Below are positions 39,008 through 50,175 of a stretch of DNA of 64,000 bases, piece by piece; the stretch's first letter is position 1; each line of letters starts with the position of its first letter. The notes beneath the pieces were generated by a model, which was given only the letters and a program-made list of their open reading frames with translations, ran no database searches and was not told where the DNA came from. Source of the stretch: Phycomyces blakesleeanus NRRL 1555(-) (Eukaryota > Mucoromycota > Mucoromycetes > Mucorales > Phycomycetaceae); NCBI RefSeq assembly GCF_001638985.1, contig NW_017265140.1:496001-560000 (forward strand), read 5' to 3'. A program made the translations under genes and the position numbers.

Positions 39008-40485
39008 CTGGGAAGAGATTGAAGATGCTGTGTGCAAAAAATCAAAACAATCAACTTCGATTGAAAGTAGTAGTCAATCTACAGCCAGCCACGATTCTTC
39101 TTCGTCAAACTTGTCCTACAAGCTCACTAAGCATGACAAGGACTACATTAAAGAAATATATGAAGGGTTAAATTCTCAAAAAATGTGGACCTTGTCTACA
39201 GGAACAGTCGTTGAGATGAAGATGGCAGAACTTGCCAAAGAGTGTGTGTACGAGCAGTAAGTTTTGTTTTAATATTCTACAAAAATTATTTGACTAATAA
39301 AATGAGCACAAAGCCCATGTCATTCATTAATACTAGACACTGACGATGAAACTTGGGGTGGATACTTCACCCAAGAGGAGCTGGAAGAGATTCAAGCTCA
39401 TAAAGCAAAACCATTAAAGCCAGTACCAAGTGAATTATTCGAGTACTTGAATAATATCACTCAAGATGAGGTAAGTATTTGGATATACAAAACAAGCCCC
39501 CCTGTGTTTTTAATACGTGTCTTTTTAGAATATCGAGACTATGCATGAAAGGATAGCCAGAACATATTACAGCCCAAAGAAAAATTCATCTTGTTACTGG
39601 GCACAAAAATCTTTGTTAGATGGTCTGGATCTACATATGTCAGGCTTTTTTAAGTCTTTTATAGAGCACAGTGAAAGAGACTATTTAAGTCGGGTCTGGA
39701 GACTGGTTCTCACTGTGTTCGACAGCTCAGTAATAACAGCAAGAGAGTAAAATATCGATTGAGCTATCAATAAATCAAATTCTAATGTACAATTACATTT
39801 ACTTTATTTTAAAGGGAGATCTGTAGCAAGGCATCCTCTTTTGAATCAAATAGAGGCCAACAAATTGCATCGGTCACAAATATCGGGAGAAAGAAATCCG
39901 CCAAACGACCTGACCATATATTTAGATATGGTTCATTTGAACTTGGAATTTCTGAGGCAGCCAAAGTCAGTGATGAGAATGGCGATAAGGATATAAAAGA
40001 TAGTCGCATCAAAGCACCAAAATTGATGAAGGATTTAATGCAAAAAATCCTTGAGAATAAGCCAGGGCTAATAAACACATTAAGAATACCAAGCATAATT
40101 ATGAGTGGTAAGTGAGGTTGCTGTATTTTTAAGAAAAGTTGAAAGTAAAATAAAATAGAAACTTAAATGTATTTTTTTTTAAAAAAAAATAGGACTTGAT
40201 ATAAAGATGTTTATACTGGATATTCCAGAAGGATATGTCTCAAGAATAACAAGAACAGAGACATATTCATATCCTAGTGAATATATGTCGTTTGTATCAG
40301 AAATAAGGTCTTGCTTAGAGCTCGCGTGGTTGGCAAGAGGTATTATGGAAGAAACCGTCGAGGCTTTGACGAGTGTCACTAGAACTACCATTGTCATAAA
40401 AAGGAAAAAAGATTTTTCTTTGCCTCCAAATTTCAAATCAACAAAAAAGAAAATCACAGGATTACTCACTTTACCTCCCTCTTAA
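39008..40485 (+). CDS. Unknown-family protein with D-x(n)-E-x-G-x2-E-x2-K motif (5' end unresolved)
   Basis: Five visible exons with matching phases: 39008-39256, 39314-39470, 39529-39746, 39815-40107, 40193-40485. They give about 403 residues and a stop at 40483-40485; the first exon lies upstream and is not identified. After a Ser-rich start come HSLILDTDDETWGGYFTQEE, WRLVLTVFDSSVITAREE, then GRKKSAKRPDHIFRYGSFEL continuing GISEAAK, and finally FILDIPEGYVSRITRTETY. I recall a large unnamed family with these blocks in Mucoromycota genomes. The spacing of Asp, Glu and Lys around RPDHIFR and ELGISEAAK is reminiscent of PD-(D/E)xK nucleases. That is a hypothesis only. Uninterrupted frames across five exons suggest a working gene. 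It lies 0.85 kb from the DIRS remnant. Confidence 0.65.
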
Positions 40486-41210
40486 ATTATTTCAATATCT
40501 ACTATGTATTCTTATCCTTATTTTAAAAACTCTGCACAAAGTTATACTGACATTTACACTTTCTCAATTAACATTATCACATATCTTATTTTCTTTCCCC
40601 TGTCCCAATTCATTAAACCTTTCTATATCTATTGACTTAACTATCAATCTGTATTTTGGTATTTATTTATCCGCTTTTCCCACTTATTCTAACAGTAATC
40701 TAGGTGGTTATTATTGTATTACTGTCAAAAAATCTATTTTGTTCTTTAATAAAATTGTATTTCTACCTGTATTCATCATCTTGTCACTTAGGTATGTACA
40801 CCGCATAATCCGACCTACCAGTCGTCCGTTACATGATATATTTTTTCTATTTAAAATAGTTGTTACATTGAATAAACCTCTGACATTATTGTATTTGATA
40901 ACTGTGCTACAGAATAGTATCTGAATAATTCTACACAAGAAAATGGAGAATATCCCAAGTAAAAATGACTTAATTAAGTACGCGTTGTTATAAACATAAA
41001 GCATGATTTAAAATATGGGTAAAAAGTCTTGATTAAAAGTAGTGTAAAAATAAAGTAGAACATAAATAAAGCAGTGTATAAAAATAGGCAAATTTCAGTT
41101 CTCAAATAGAATTATTACTACTTGATTAACAGAGTCTACCACGTGAAGGTAAATGCCAAAAGACTCCTAAAAGTATGAGAGATTAAAGAGTATAAAAAGT
41201 CTCTCCTCAA
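40486..41210. other. Intergenic
   Basis: AT-rich flank without a recognisable gene. The frames at 40711-41004 (-) and 40739-40924 (+) are Ile-, Leu- and Asn-rich and look like chance. Confidence 0.4.
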
Positions 41211-41406
41211 GGCATGCACCACATCATGACCTTAGGAGAGGCGTTGCATGTAAGTAACATCTTGCCTCCTTACAACGTATACACCACAATTACAACCATG
41301 GGAGAGACCCTTGCATGTTGAGAAGATCTCCGCCAAGCAAGGTATACACCATAGCCACTCTCATGGGAGGGACATTTGCAAGTGAAAAGAATATTGTTTA
41401 CACACT
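41211..41406. repeat. Degenerate 65-bp tandem repeat, three copies
   Basis: The word CACCA recurs at 41217, 41282 and 41347, an exact 65-bp period. Each unit then has a GGGAGAG-like core (TTAGGAGAG, ATGGGAGAG, ATGGGAGGG), a TTGCATG or TTTGCAAG word, and in two units a CTCCGCC/TTGCCTCC word. A weaker fourth copy may precede at about 41148. The block is less AT-rich than its surroundings. Confidence 0.7.
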
Positions 41407-43217
41407 AACGTAAGAAAAGTGCCCCAAGAGGCGCAAGGTGGCGAGGGAGATCTGATAACTTCCGGCGTATCCCGACTCGTAATCAGGTATCATCCACAGC
41501 TTGCAAGAAGTAAAATAGAGTAATACTATAAGAAACCTGAAGCGTGTAGGTTAACGGCGATTGTGTGGGAAATACACAGCACTATATAGTTGATTTATTT
41601 AGCCACAGGAATGCTGACGTCACTCAAGATCAGCAATTTTTATATCTGCTAATTAAAGAATATTCATGCTGGCATGTGGTCTGTGCCGAGCCAACAAACA
41701 GCTCGGCTCGGCGAGGTCTGGTCTGAGATAATATAGGGGCTGTGAGATCAAAGACCAAGGCGATTTGTGTCGTAGTCCGAACCGGACATACATACAGTTC
41801 AGCCAACTTTGAAAGGGGTGACCAGCTGTAACCACCATCTGTAAGAGCATCTGCAGCGGTTATATTACAGACAACATTATAGATAATGTAGTCCATTTTA
41901 AAGATCAGGAACATTACATGTAGTGTTACATTATAAATCGATATTATCTTTTTGAACCGCTTTCTTCCCTCTCACATCTTTTGTTAAAACAAACAATGGT
42001 CTATAGAAATGAGCAGAGAAATTCCCACAAATTATGCTCACTATTAATCTGACAATATTGAAATTATTAAATTTATATTTTTAATGCATCTATAGAGAAC
42101 AAATGTCCAATAAAATAAATTTTAAGAAAAAGAATATGAACAAAACCATTAGTGAAGAACTGGCAACTTTAGACAGTCAAAAAGCTCAAATTGTTCCTTT
42201 ATACTTTTTTCCAGAACTTATTGGTGCAAAAATAAAAATCAATTTGGTGCAAAAATGGAATGCACCAAATGCACCAAAAAAGATGAATTAAGCAGAGAAA
42301 CGGTAGAAAATTGCACCAGATTTTATCTTTATTTTTGCACCAAATAATTTCCGAAAAGAGTGTATATGATTGACTTTAATAGTAATAATGATATATGAAA
42401 TCCAGTCAGTTTTATAGGCTTTGATATTCTATTAAGGTACAAATATCCAAAAAAAAAAGGAATTAATACGCATTTTATACAATTAATATCGGCTGTATTC
42501 CGGGAAAGACAATTAAGAAATATATTTGTTTCAAAAAAAAGAAGCATATACACATACAAACTATTGACTGTTTTGTACATCAAAGAAACCATATCAAAAT
42601 CTATTTAGCATTTATTTCTCTAACCATTCATTTAATTCAACCATACTTGATATTTTATATATATACTTTTACATATTTGTGTGTGTGTGTATGTAAACTT
42701 GACAGAGAATTATAAACAATTTTGAGCAAAAGGAGAAAGAATATGGTCAGTGACCCCAGATCAAACAAACACAAACACACACGCTCATGTACTGCTTAAT
42801 AAAGAGATCCTACCCTCATTTCACTCATCCTTGAATGCTTGAAACATCTTGAAACACAATGAGCATATCAGATCTCGGCTCTAACAGGAGTACAAAAGAC
42901 GAAACAGTTATATACAGAAAGAAGGAATAATAAATAAATAAATAAATAAGCCAAACAACCTTTAAACCAATACATCTATATACACATCTGCACCTTCAAC
43001 AACCCGTCCATATAAATATAAAAGTATATGTATATGTATATGTATATTTACATACAAGAGTACAAACTACTCAACTTATTCTGACACACTGCAGGAGCCG
43101 CATATGAGGTGATATTCCCACAAATAGAAACAGTTGCGTCACTGTGTCATCTTTCTGTGGGCACAGTTTCTTTCTGCGACACACCCGTCCTTTTGCTTCT
43201 TTGTACTTTACTTTGTC
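41407..43217. other. Intergenic, possible repeat-derived DNA
   Basis: 41407-41900 is less AT-rich than the flanks and contains a perfect TGACGTCA octamer near 41611 and a GCTCGGCTCGGCGAGG palindrome-like word near 41701. It may be the remainder of a mobile element, but no protein homology is seen. A foldback lies at 42221-42343. Bases 42600-43217 form the promoter side of the membrane-protein gene. Confidence 0.4.
42221..42343. mobile_element. Small foldback (MITE-like) element with GGTGCA words
   Basis: Begins TTGGTGCAAAAATAAAAATC and ends with the near reverse complement, TTTATTTTTGCACCAA. Inside, a second inverted pair (TTTGGTGCA / TGCACCAAA) is nested. GGTGCA or TGCACC occurs six times in 123 bp. 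No clear target duplication is seen. Confidence 0.55.
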
Positions 43218-44094
43218 ATGGCGAATCTCGATATTAAGATCAAGGTGTCAAATACATTAGCTACCTTGATCCTCATAGTAACTCAAGGGTTCAGTTATTC
43301 AAGCTGGTGAGTGAGAAAATCTTGCTTTATTAGTACTATTATTATTATTATTACTTGGATTGAAACTCAAAATAAATAAATATATGTATGTATGTAGGTT
43401 TCTCGGCCATACACCAGGATTCCAACCTCGAGACTTTGCTATTATCCTTGCTGGTGTTCTTGAGCTTCTTTTAATTGGATTATCCATCTACCAGTGGACA
43501 CCAAAAGCACCCAAAGGTTAATGTCATTTTCTTTTCTTTTCTTTTCTTTCTTATATTATAACAATAATATATATATATCAACGCAAATGTACGTGTACTG
43601 ACAGCATGAGTTTCAGATGTCTTGGAGGCTATCAGCTACTGGTATCTTTTGATTTCAGTTCTCAACGCAAGCGCTTCTCTTCTCTGGGTGAGTCTCATTA
43701 TAACCGGTTTCTTAAAAACAATACAACTAATACATGTATAATATCCTTTTTTTTTTTTAAAAAAAAAAAGCTCTTCCACCTTGATTTATTTGCTTTTATC
43801 AGTCTGTTGTGGCAGCTTGCCGCCCTGTTGTTCATCTATCACCGTCTGCGTGATTACCCTCCTCGCAACCAGACCGACTTGGCATTTTTGAATGCACCCT
43901 TTTCAATCTACACAGCATATACTCTGTTTGTCACTCTCTGGCAAATATTCCAGCTCAGTGACTCTACAAAGGGACATGCTCTGGCACACATTGCAATCCT
44001 AGTAGCTATTGGATTTGTGGCTCTTCATCTTGTGGACTACTCGCATCGCAAAGACTGGGTCTGGGCCTTGACTACTGCATGGTAAATATTCACA

Positions 44095-44156
<62 letters not shown>

Positions 44157-44446
44157 CATGAATATGTTTGAATAAATTCATATTCATATTCATATTCCCA
44201 TTTATATATATATGTGTGTGTGTTTACTTGCTTTAATTCATTCATTCTTTTTTTTTTAGGATTCTTTTGGGCGCTGCTGTCTTTTTAACCGAGACTGCTC
44301 ATACTACTGCTCTTGTGATTGTGGGTATTCTCATCAGTGCTGTGGCCCGTACTCTGATTCCAGACTGGCTTGACCGTGTCAACAATCGATTTGGTCGTTG
44401 GACAAATCAGTTGGGTGAACGAACCCCTCTTCTCTCTGGTCATTAA
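43218..44446 (+). CDS. Multi-pass membrane protein, function unknown
   Basis: Five exons: 43218-43306, 43398-43516, 43617-43687, 43771-44081, 44260-44446 (777 nt, 258 aa). About eight hydrophobic segments can be seen, for example LATLILIVTQGF, FAIILAGVLELLLIGLSI, YWYLLISVLNASASLLW, FISLLWQLAALLFIY, AYTLFVTLWQIFQL, IAILVAIGFVALHLVDY and LVIVGILISAVARTLI. Other landmarks are HTPGFQPRDFA, HRLRDYPPRNQTDL and the polar tail GRWTNQLGERTPLLSGH, whose ERTPLL could be an acidic dileucine sorting signal to vacuole or endosome. I do not recognise a named family. The acceptor of exon 4 directly follows a T12A11 tract. The gene is convergent with the aminotransferase gene, whose stop is 290 bp away. Confidence 0.8.
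44091..44152. repeat. (AC)n-(GA)n compound microsatellite in intron
   Basis: An AC dinucleotide run passes directly into about 20 GA units within the last intron of the membrane-protein gene. Confidence 0.9.
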
Positions 44447-44735
44447 AGAAAGAAATTTATATATATATATATCAACAACCTCATTTGCGTAAAGAAAACA
44501 CAAATCAAATTGTACACCAACAAAACCACAACAAGTAATCATCTTGTTCTATGATAATTTTAATAAATAAATAAATAAATAAATAAATAAAAACAACAAC
44601 AACAACAACAATTGCACAGTGATTCCTTCTTGCTCTTCTTAGCCTTCTTTTTGATTATGTATTTATGTACATGTACATGTACATGTATATATATATATAT
44701 ATATATATTATATAAATATAAAAAGAAAAGAAAGT

Positions 44736-46701
44736 CTATTTTTTAATGTATTGCTCAAGTTTCTCTAGACGCTTGACAGCCTCATTGAGAACATCGTCTG
44801 TCTTGCAGAACGCAAAACGAGCAAAATCCTTTGCCAACGGCCAGTGTTCCTTGACATAAAACTCAGAGGGGGGAATGGAACAGACACCGATTTCCTTTGT
44901 GAGCCAGTAACACATCTTAAAGTCCTCGCCACGGCTGTCGAGCAGCTCTGGGAACTTGTAGTCCTTGGGGTAGCTGATCTTTGCGGTATTGACAAGGATA
45001 AAGTAGGCTCCCTCGGGCACAGTGTAAGGCAATTTGAGTTTGTCAAACACGGCCGACAGAATCCCACGTTTCTTCAGGTACTCGTCTGTCTGTTCCTGGA
45101 ATATGGGCTTGACAAGCGAAGCCTCAAGTCCAGCTGCGATGGCTTCCTGACAAGGAGAGTTTACACAAAACACCACACGGGTCTGGGCAGCAAAGGAGTA
45201 CTTCACCAGGTGCTCGGGTCCGATCAACCATCCCACACGCCATCCAGTGGCCGCAAAACTCTTTCCACCAGAACCAACAGTGATGGTGCGTTCCCAGAAG
45301 TTAGCCAAGCTGGCAATACGAGGGAACTTTTTGAGAGGAGGGTAGTACAGACGATCGTACTTTTTATGAAGAATGGTTTTTTTTATAAAAAATAATAATA
45401 ATAATTAATACTTAGATACATACATTATATATATATATATAATTAGATATACAATTTACTCACCACTTCGTCTGTCAAGATAATCAAATCGTGCTCTTCT
45501 GCAACCTTACCAATGGCCATCAACTCTTCTTCGTCAAAGACCTTACCAATTGGGTTGTGAGGGGTATTGATGATAATAATCTTTGTCTTGGATGTGATCT
45601 TTGATCGAAGTTCGTCGATATCCAAACGCCATTCATGTGATGAGACAGTTCTCTCGGATGAGTCTGCAGGTGCTCTGAGGGGCACGTAAACGGGCTTTCC
45701 TCCATTCATGGTAATGTTGGGCTAATTCATTCAAGAAATTTCCCCCAAGAAATAAAAAAGGAAGGAATACATACATATATGTACAATTAAGTACATTTCC
45801 CTTATAATCATCACTTTAATAACCTATTTCCCCAAACTTACAATATACTGATCAAAGAATGGCTCCATGCAGATAACTTCTGAACCCTCATCCAAAAATC
45901 CGGCAAAGGTAGCAAAGATTGCTATTTACCAATAATAATTCAAGTCCCCCCCGAATATATTTTATTTAGAGAAGTGAAAAAAAGAAAGGGAGGGGAGGGC
46001 TAATATGTATTGAAAGAGATCAAAGTAGTCTTACCTTCATTAGCACCAGCAGTGACAATAATCTCTGTCTCAGGGTTAAGCTCACGACCAAATTCTGGGC
46101 TGTATGAAGCAGCCAAGGCATTTCTCAGTCTGATACGTCCACGAGGATGACTTTTAAGAAAGAAGACAATAAGAAGAAGAGAAAAGGTGAGAATTGATGT
46201 GCCTGAGGTTACACAATCCGCTCACTAGCTAACTTAGCTGACTAGTCAGCTTGCTAACCTGTATTGGTTTGACTCGACTTGATCGATAGCATGTTTGGCA
46301 GCTTCCTGAACAAATGCAGGAGGACCAAAGCTAACAATAAGAATAAGAATATTAATGTTAACAATACTTATAATTGTGTTTTACTTTCAAGCTACACCAA
46401 TACACAATTATAATAGTGATAATAATACATACTTCATGAAACCTTGACCAAGGTTGATAGCCTTGGTTTCTGCGGCAAGAGGAGTAAAGATAGACCAGAC
46501 TAGGGAATGAATGAATTAGATGAATAAATTTGTGAATATGACTGGTAATGTTGGGTAATGTTGTCATTGATGTATACCATCTGTGTCAAAACTTGCCACC
46601 CTTGAAGCGGGAGTGAAACGAGGTGCGCTCATTAGATTAGAAGTCGAGTGAAAGAAGCGATTGAGACCAACTAAACGTCGGGACGAGACACGTAGAAACA
46701 T
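44736..46701 (-). CDS. BNA3: Kynurenine-type aminotransferase (class I, PLP-dependent)
   Basis: Seven exons: 46578-46701, 46433-46499, 46259-46330, 46035-46150, 45842-45921, 45464-45721, 44736-45359 (1341 nt, 446 aa). Family motifs are INLGQGFMNFGPP near the start, GANEAIFATFAGFLDEG, INTPHNPIGKV, TDEVYDRLYY and the PLP-lysine block GSGGKSFAATGWRVGW. These place it with kynurenine-oxoglutarate transaminase / cysteine-S-conjugate beta-lyase (KYAT, yeast Bna3), which converts kynurenine to kynurenate. Other aromatic or glutamine substrates are possible. The first 23 residues (MFLRVSSRRLVGLNRFFHST) look like a mitochondrial presequence. A second Met at residue 24 (MSAPRF) would give a cytosolic form. 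The gene is convergent with the membrane-protein gene. Confidence 0.93.
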
Positions 46702-46914
46702 TAAAAAAAAATAGAATAAAATAAAAATACAGCTCCAAGAGAGCAGGTCACACAGATCCAGTTGATGGAAAAAATGAAAAAAAAGGTTGAATTAAAGGCC
46801 TTTGGTTTGCTTTAATTATTTATTTTATTTATTAATATAATTTATATTAAGCTTTCCTTCTGATTTCTTATTCTTATTCTTCTTTTTGTGAACGTCAATT
46901 GGTTCTTGTTCATA

Positions 46915-47098
46915 TTACATAATTGCAGCATCATTAGCAGTACATTGTCTGCACACCAGATTAACTATTTTATTATCACAATATACTCTTATTAGAACAG
47001 ATAGCTGAGCATATTTGATGCAATCCGGAGTAAAGCGGAAAGCAGTATTAGGCTCACAAATACACAAACACAAAAGAGTCTCATATACATTATTCTTT
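46915..47098 (-). other. Orphan exon-like open stretch
   Basis: A good acceptor (TTATAG) at 47099-47104 on the minus strand is followed by 60 open codons and a TAA. The translation is Cys-rich and not low-complexity: ETLLCLCICEPNTAFRF, YAQLSVLIRVYCDNKIV, then VCRQC and TANDAAIM. No upstream exon could be joined; the nearest gene upstream is the APC2-like gene, whose own stop is at 47703-47705. It may be the last exon of an unseen transcript, an alternative end, or chance. Confidence 0.3.
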
Positions 47099-47702
47099 CT
47101 ATAAGAAATAATAAGAATTAAAAGTATCTTCTTTTGTCTTATACCAACCCTCTCCTATACTTTGCATTGCTTCTTCCTGTTACTTTTTTATTTAAGTAGT
47201 TTCCACTATGATATTTACTACACAGACAACTTGGGTACGGGAGCGGGATTTATTTAGTATAATATTTTGTAGATTGATCAAAACTAACAACCAAAAAAAT
47301 AATAAAAAAATAAAAAATAGTGTTGGCCATTGGAGGAAAATGGTGTAAATGTGACTGATGATGATTAAAGTTTGATGAACCAGTAGTTAATGTATTCTCA
47401 TTATTTATTCATTTATTTATTTATTTATTTAATATCTGAATAGACCAAGTCATACAGAGTACAGTTCTGACAGCATATGACTAAGTCAAAGTATACGCAA
47501 TATTGTACGGTGGTGGTTGTGGTTATGGCCATAATCAACATCTATAAAATAATACAGGATATACGCTTAATAATTCACGCGGATTTCATCAAATTGAAAA
47601 TAATAATATTGATAAATAAATAAATAAATAAAGAATTGGAAGCATAATGTGTAATGAAGCATCATAATGTATATATTTTATATATATATAAGCCTTGATA
47701 CT

Positions 47703-49092
47703 TTATTCCTCTACTAATTGAAAATGATGGTCTTTTGTAATGGCTAGAATATTCTGTTGCTGCCAGAAAACAAGGCTTTTGAATGCTATTTTCGACGGCA
47801 CACCGATATTCTTTGCAATTTGTTTTGCAGTAAAAGTAATGTCTAGTCCGTACAATTAGACAGTCAGTCAGAATAATAACAAGAAGAAGAAAAAAAGGTA
47901 CATTTTTTTTCAAGCTGTAATTAATAAAGATCCGTACCTTTTGTACTGAATTGAGAAATCACAGTGGCTGTGATGGGATCTACAGACATCTCGATTGTTC
48001 TGGATTTAAATGTGAGTTCAATTGTAACAGAGCCCTGTTCTGGCAGCCAGTTGAGTGTACGAGAAGGCTGTATAATAGGATATTTTTGTTCATAGATTTC
48101 CATGGACCTAATAGCAATCAAATTTTCGTTTAACACGAGCATCTTTGATTTCTATAGATATATGTATACATACTCAATACATGGAGTATCGAGTCTTAGT
48201 GTCTGTTCTGGTATATCATCTTCAGGGTCCATCCAGTAGTGTCTCGACAAAACCAATGCCTTGAAATCAGTTGGCCAAACAGATGTACTCTTGCGGATTC
48301 GATCGTTCAATTGTGCACTTTTCTCCATATCCTTGATCATGATACTACAGCTTTGCATCGCGCCACCCAAAAGTCGTTCATTGATTTTCTCTAGGCGGAT
48401 AATCTACGATAATAAGTACGATATACATATGCTCTTAACGGAGTACCTCAGTCTCAGTGTCATAACCTGGGTCTTTTAGGAGAGCTTTGCCGAGCTGATC
48501 TTGGTATTCTTTTACAAAATTCTCTTTTGCAAGTGACTCTTGTGTTTCGCACAGTGTAAAGAGCATAGCAACAATATCCAAGCTCTTCCGCTCCAGCCAC
48601 TGCCTTTCAACTAGAAAGAGATAGTGAGAACTGCTTTCTTTTTTCTTTTCTTTTTTTGGATCCTTACAGAACTCTCCTTTGTCTTCACAAAGAGGATAAT
48701 ACCCTTCTGACACACTTTTTCCCAACTCATCAGCATCAAATACATAGGTATCCTCTGGGTCGGGACACAAACTGTTGTCGTCGTCTTCTCGTATTCTTTT
48801 TACTACAGCATGCACCATGTCCTTTCGATAGGTTCTGTACAGATGAATATTTTTGTTGTTGTTGTTGTTGTTGTTATATTTATTTCTTTAGTAAAGAAAA
48901 TAAAATCAGATTGTACTAGAGACAATATCTAATTCTTGCCTGCAATACTCTTCCATCATCTCAACCACAGGTAATAACAATTCACAGCTAGGATCTAAGT
49001 ATCGAAAGGTCCGTATACAGAGAATATAAAACCTCACAATCTCCACAGAAGAAGCACCTTGGTGTAATAACCGGAGCTTCATTCTACGCATA

Positions 49093-49124
<32 letters not shown>

Positions 49125-49462
49125 ATGTATGTAATGCAGTGTAGTATGTATATATGTACATATATATATATATATTATTTCTTTGATTTGAGCATAAAGT
49201 CATTCCAACTTGGTATTCACATACTCTTCCTGAAACTCTGTGATTCTTTGTTTCGCGTCATTGTATTTCTCCATCTCCAGCTAGATTTTGTATGTATGTG
49301 TGTGTGTGTATATGGGTTTTTATTTATCTTCTTCTTTAAATCAACTGGAGATCTATTAACATTTTTTTGTTGTTGATATTTTACCCTTAGATCATTCACA
49401 TTAGACATTGAATTTGGAAAATCGTCAATGAGATCAAGCAGATTGTATTGAATGCATTCCAT
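47703..49462 (-). CDS. APC2-like anaphase-promoting complex cullin subunit, truncated at both ends
   Basis: Eight exons: 49385-49462, 49225-49280, 48940-49083, 48668-48834, 48447-48610, 48174-48403, 47938-48107, 47703-47842 (1149 nt, 382 aa). The match to APC2 is clear in LIDDFPNS, LRLLHQGASSVEIVRFY, RTFRYLDPSC, CRTYRKDMVHAVVKRIRED, KSLDIVAMLF, MQSCSIMIKDMEKS and a winged-helix end ITFTAKQIAKNIGVPSK. The full-length family is about 700-850 residues. The N-terminal 300 or so residues are missing; the start ATG lies directly in the cullin-repeat region and no coding sequence is seen upstream. The C-terminal WHB (APC2 domain, PF08672), which engages the E2, is also absent. Intron 3 uses a GC donor (GCAAGA, 48934-48939). 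Exon frames are intact, so it may be expressed. Whether it is a remodelled subunit or a partial duplicate is open. Confidence 0.8.
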
Positions 49463-50175
49463 TTGATTATATAAGAGAATGAATAAAATGAGCTTTATTT
49501 TATGACTGTTGCTTTGTTGTTAAGAATAAGAAAGAGAGAGGGAGAGAGGGAGAGGAAATAAGCAAAATTAGTCCGCCCATGTAAGTTTCAAAGGTTCTTT
49601 AAATGATAAAACAAATTAACTATAAAGATTAACCCAGCATATTTCTTTAGATCCCATCAAGTTTATACCAAGAACAGCCTACCTACTACAGATGATAGCT
49701 CAGAGAATGATATAGACTTTTAGAGCATCCACAACAGTTTGTCTAAATGAATACAGTTGGTATGGACAGACTAAAAGTTAAAAAAAAATATAAGCCGTAT
49801 TATTGGATTGGAGTTTTAAGAAACCAAAAAAAAAGGTACAAAACTTTTGAACTTCGTTTTGAACTTTTAGTCTGTCCACACCAATTAATTTTTATTGATC
49901 TATATATATATAAAAGTTGCGCATCCGGAGCTTTAAAGAAATGTCTTGATTAAAATATTTTATATTTAAAAAATATTTAACGGATATCTAAAATTTAGCG
50001 TTTCAATAAAACATTCAGGGGGGGGAAAGGGTTTTTTTTTTTTGGTATGCGCTTGGGAATCCCCCAAAACAATATAAATTAAAAAAAAAGGGCATATTTT
50101 TCATATATAAAATTTTGGGCACTACTTTCTTTCTACTGTTCCAATTTTTTTTTTCTAAAAAAAAATTAAAAAAAA
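49463..50175. other. Intergenic upstream of APC2-like and SANT-like genes
   Basis: The stretch lies between two divergent starts and holds a foldback element at 49757-49884. A word resembling a Harbinger terminal repeat (GAGCATCCACAACAG) sits at about 49721, preceded by TTTA. A matching right end was not found. The missing N-terminal APC2 exons are not here. Confidence 0.45.
49757..49884. mobile_element. Small foldback (MITE-like) element
   Basis: Arms of about 28 bp: TTGGTATGGACAGACTAAAAG at 49757 and its near-perfect reverse complement ending 49884 (CTTTTAGTCTGTCCACACCAA). Total length is 128 bp. Like the element at 42221, it begins TTGGT and ends ACCAA. No certain target duplication is seen. 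Confidence 0.6.

Noticed and set aside
41407..41530. Possible tRNA (TAATCAG-like loop in a less AT-rich stretch)
   Set aside because: No acceptor stem pairing and no GGTTCRANTCC box could be placed.
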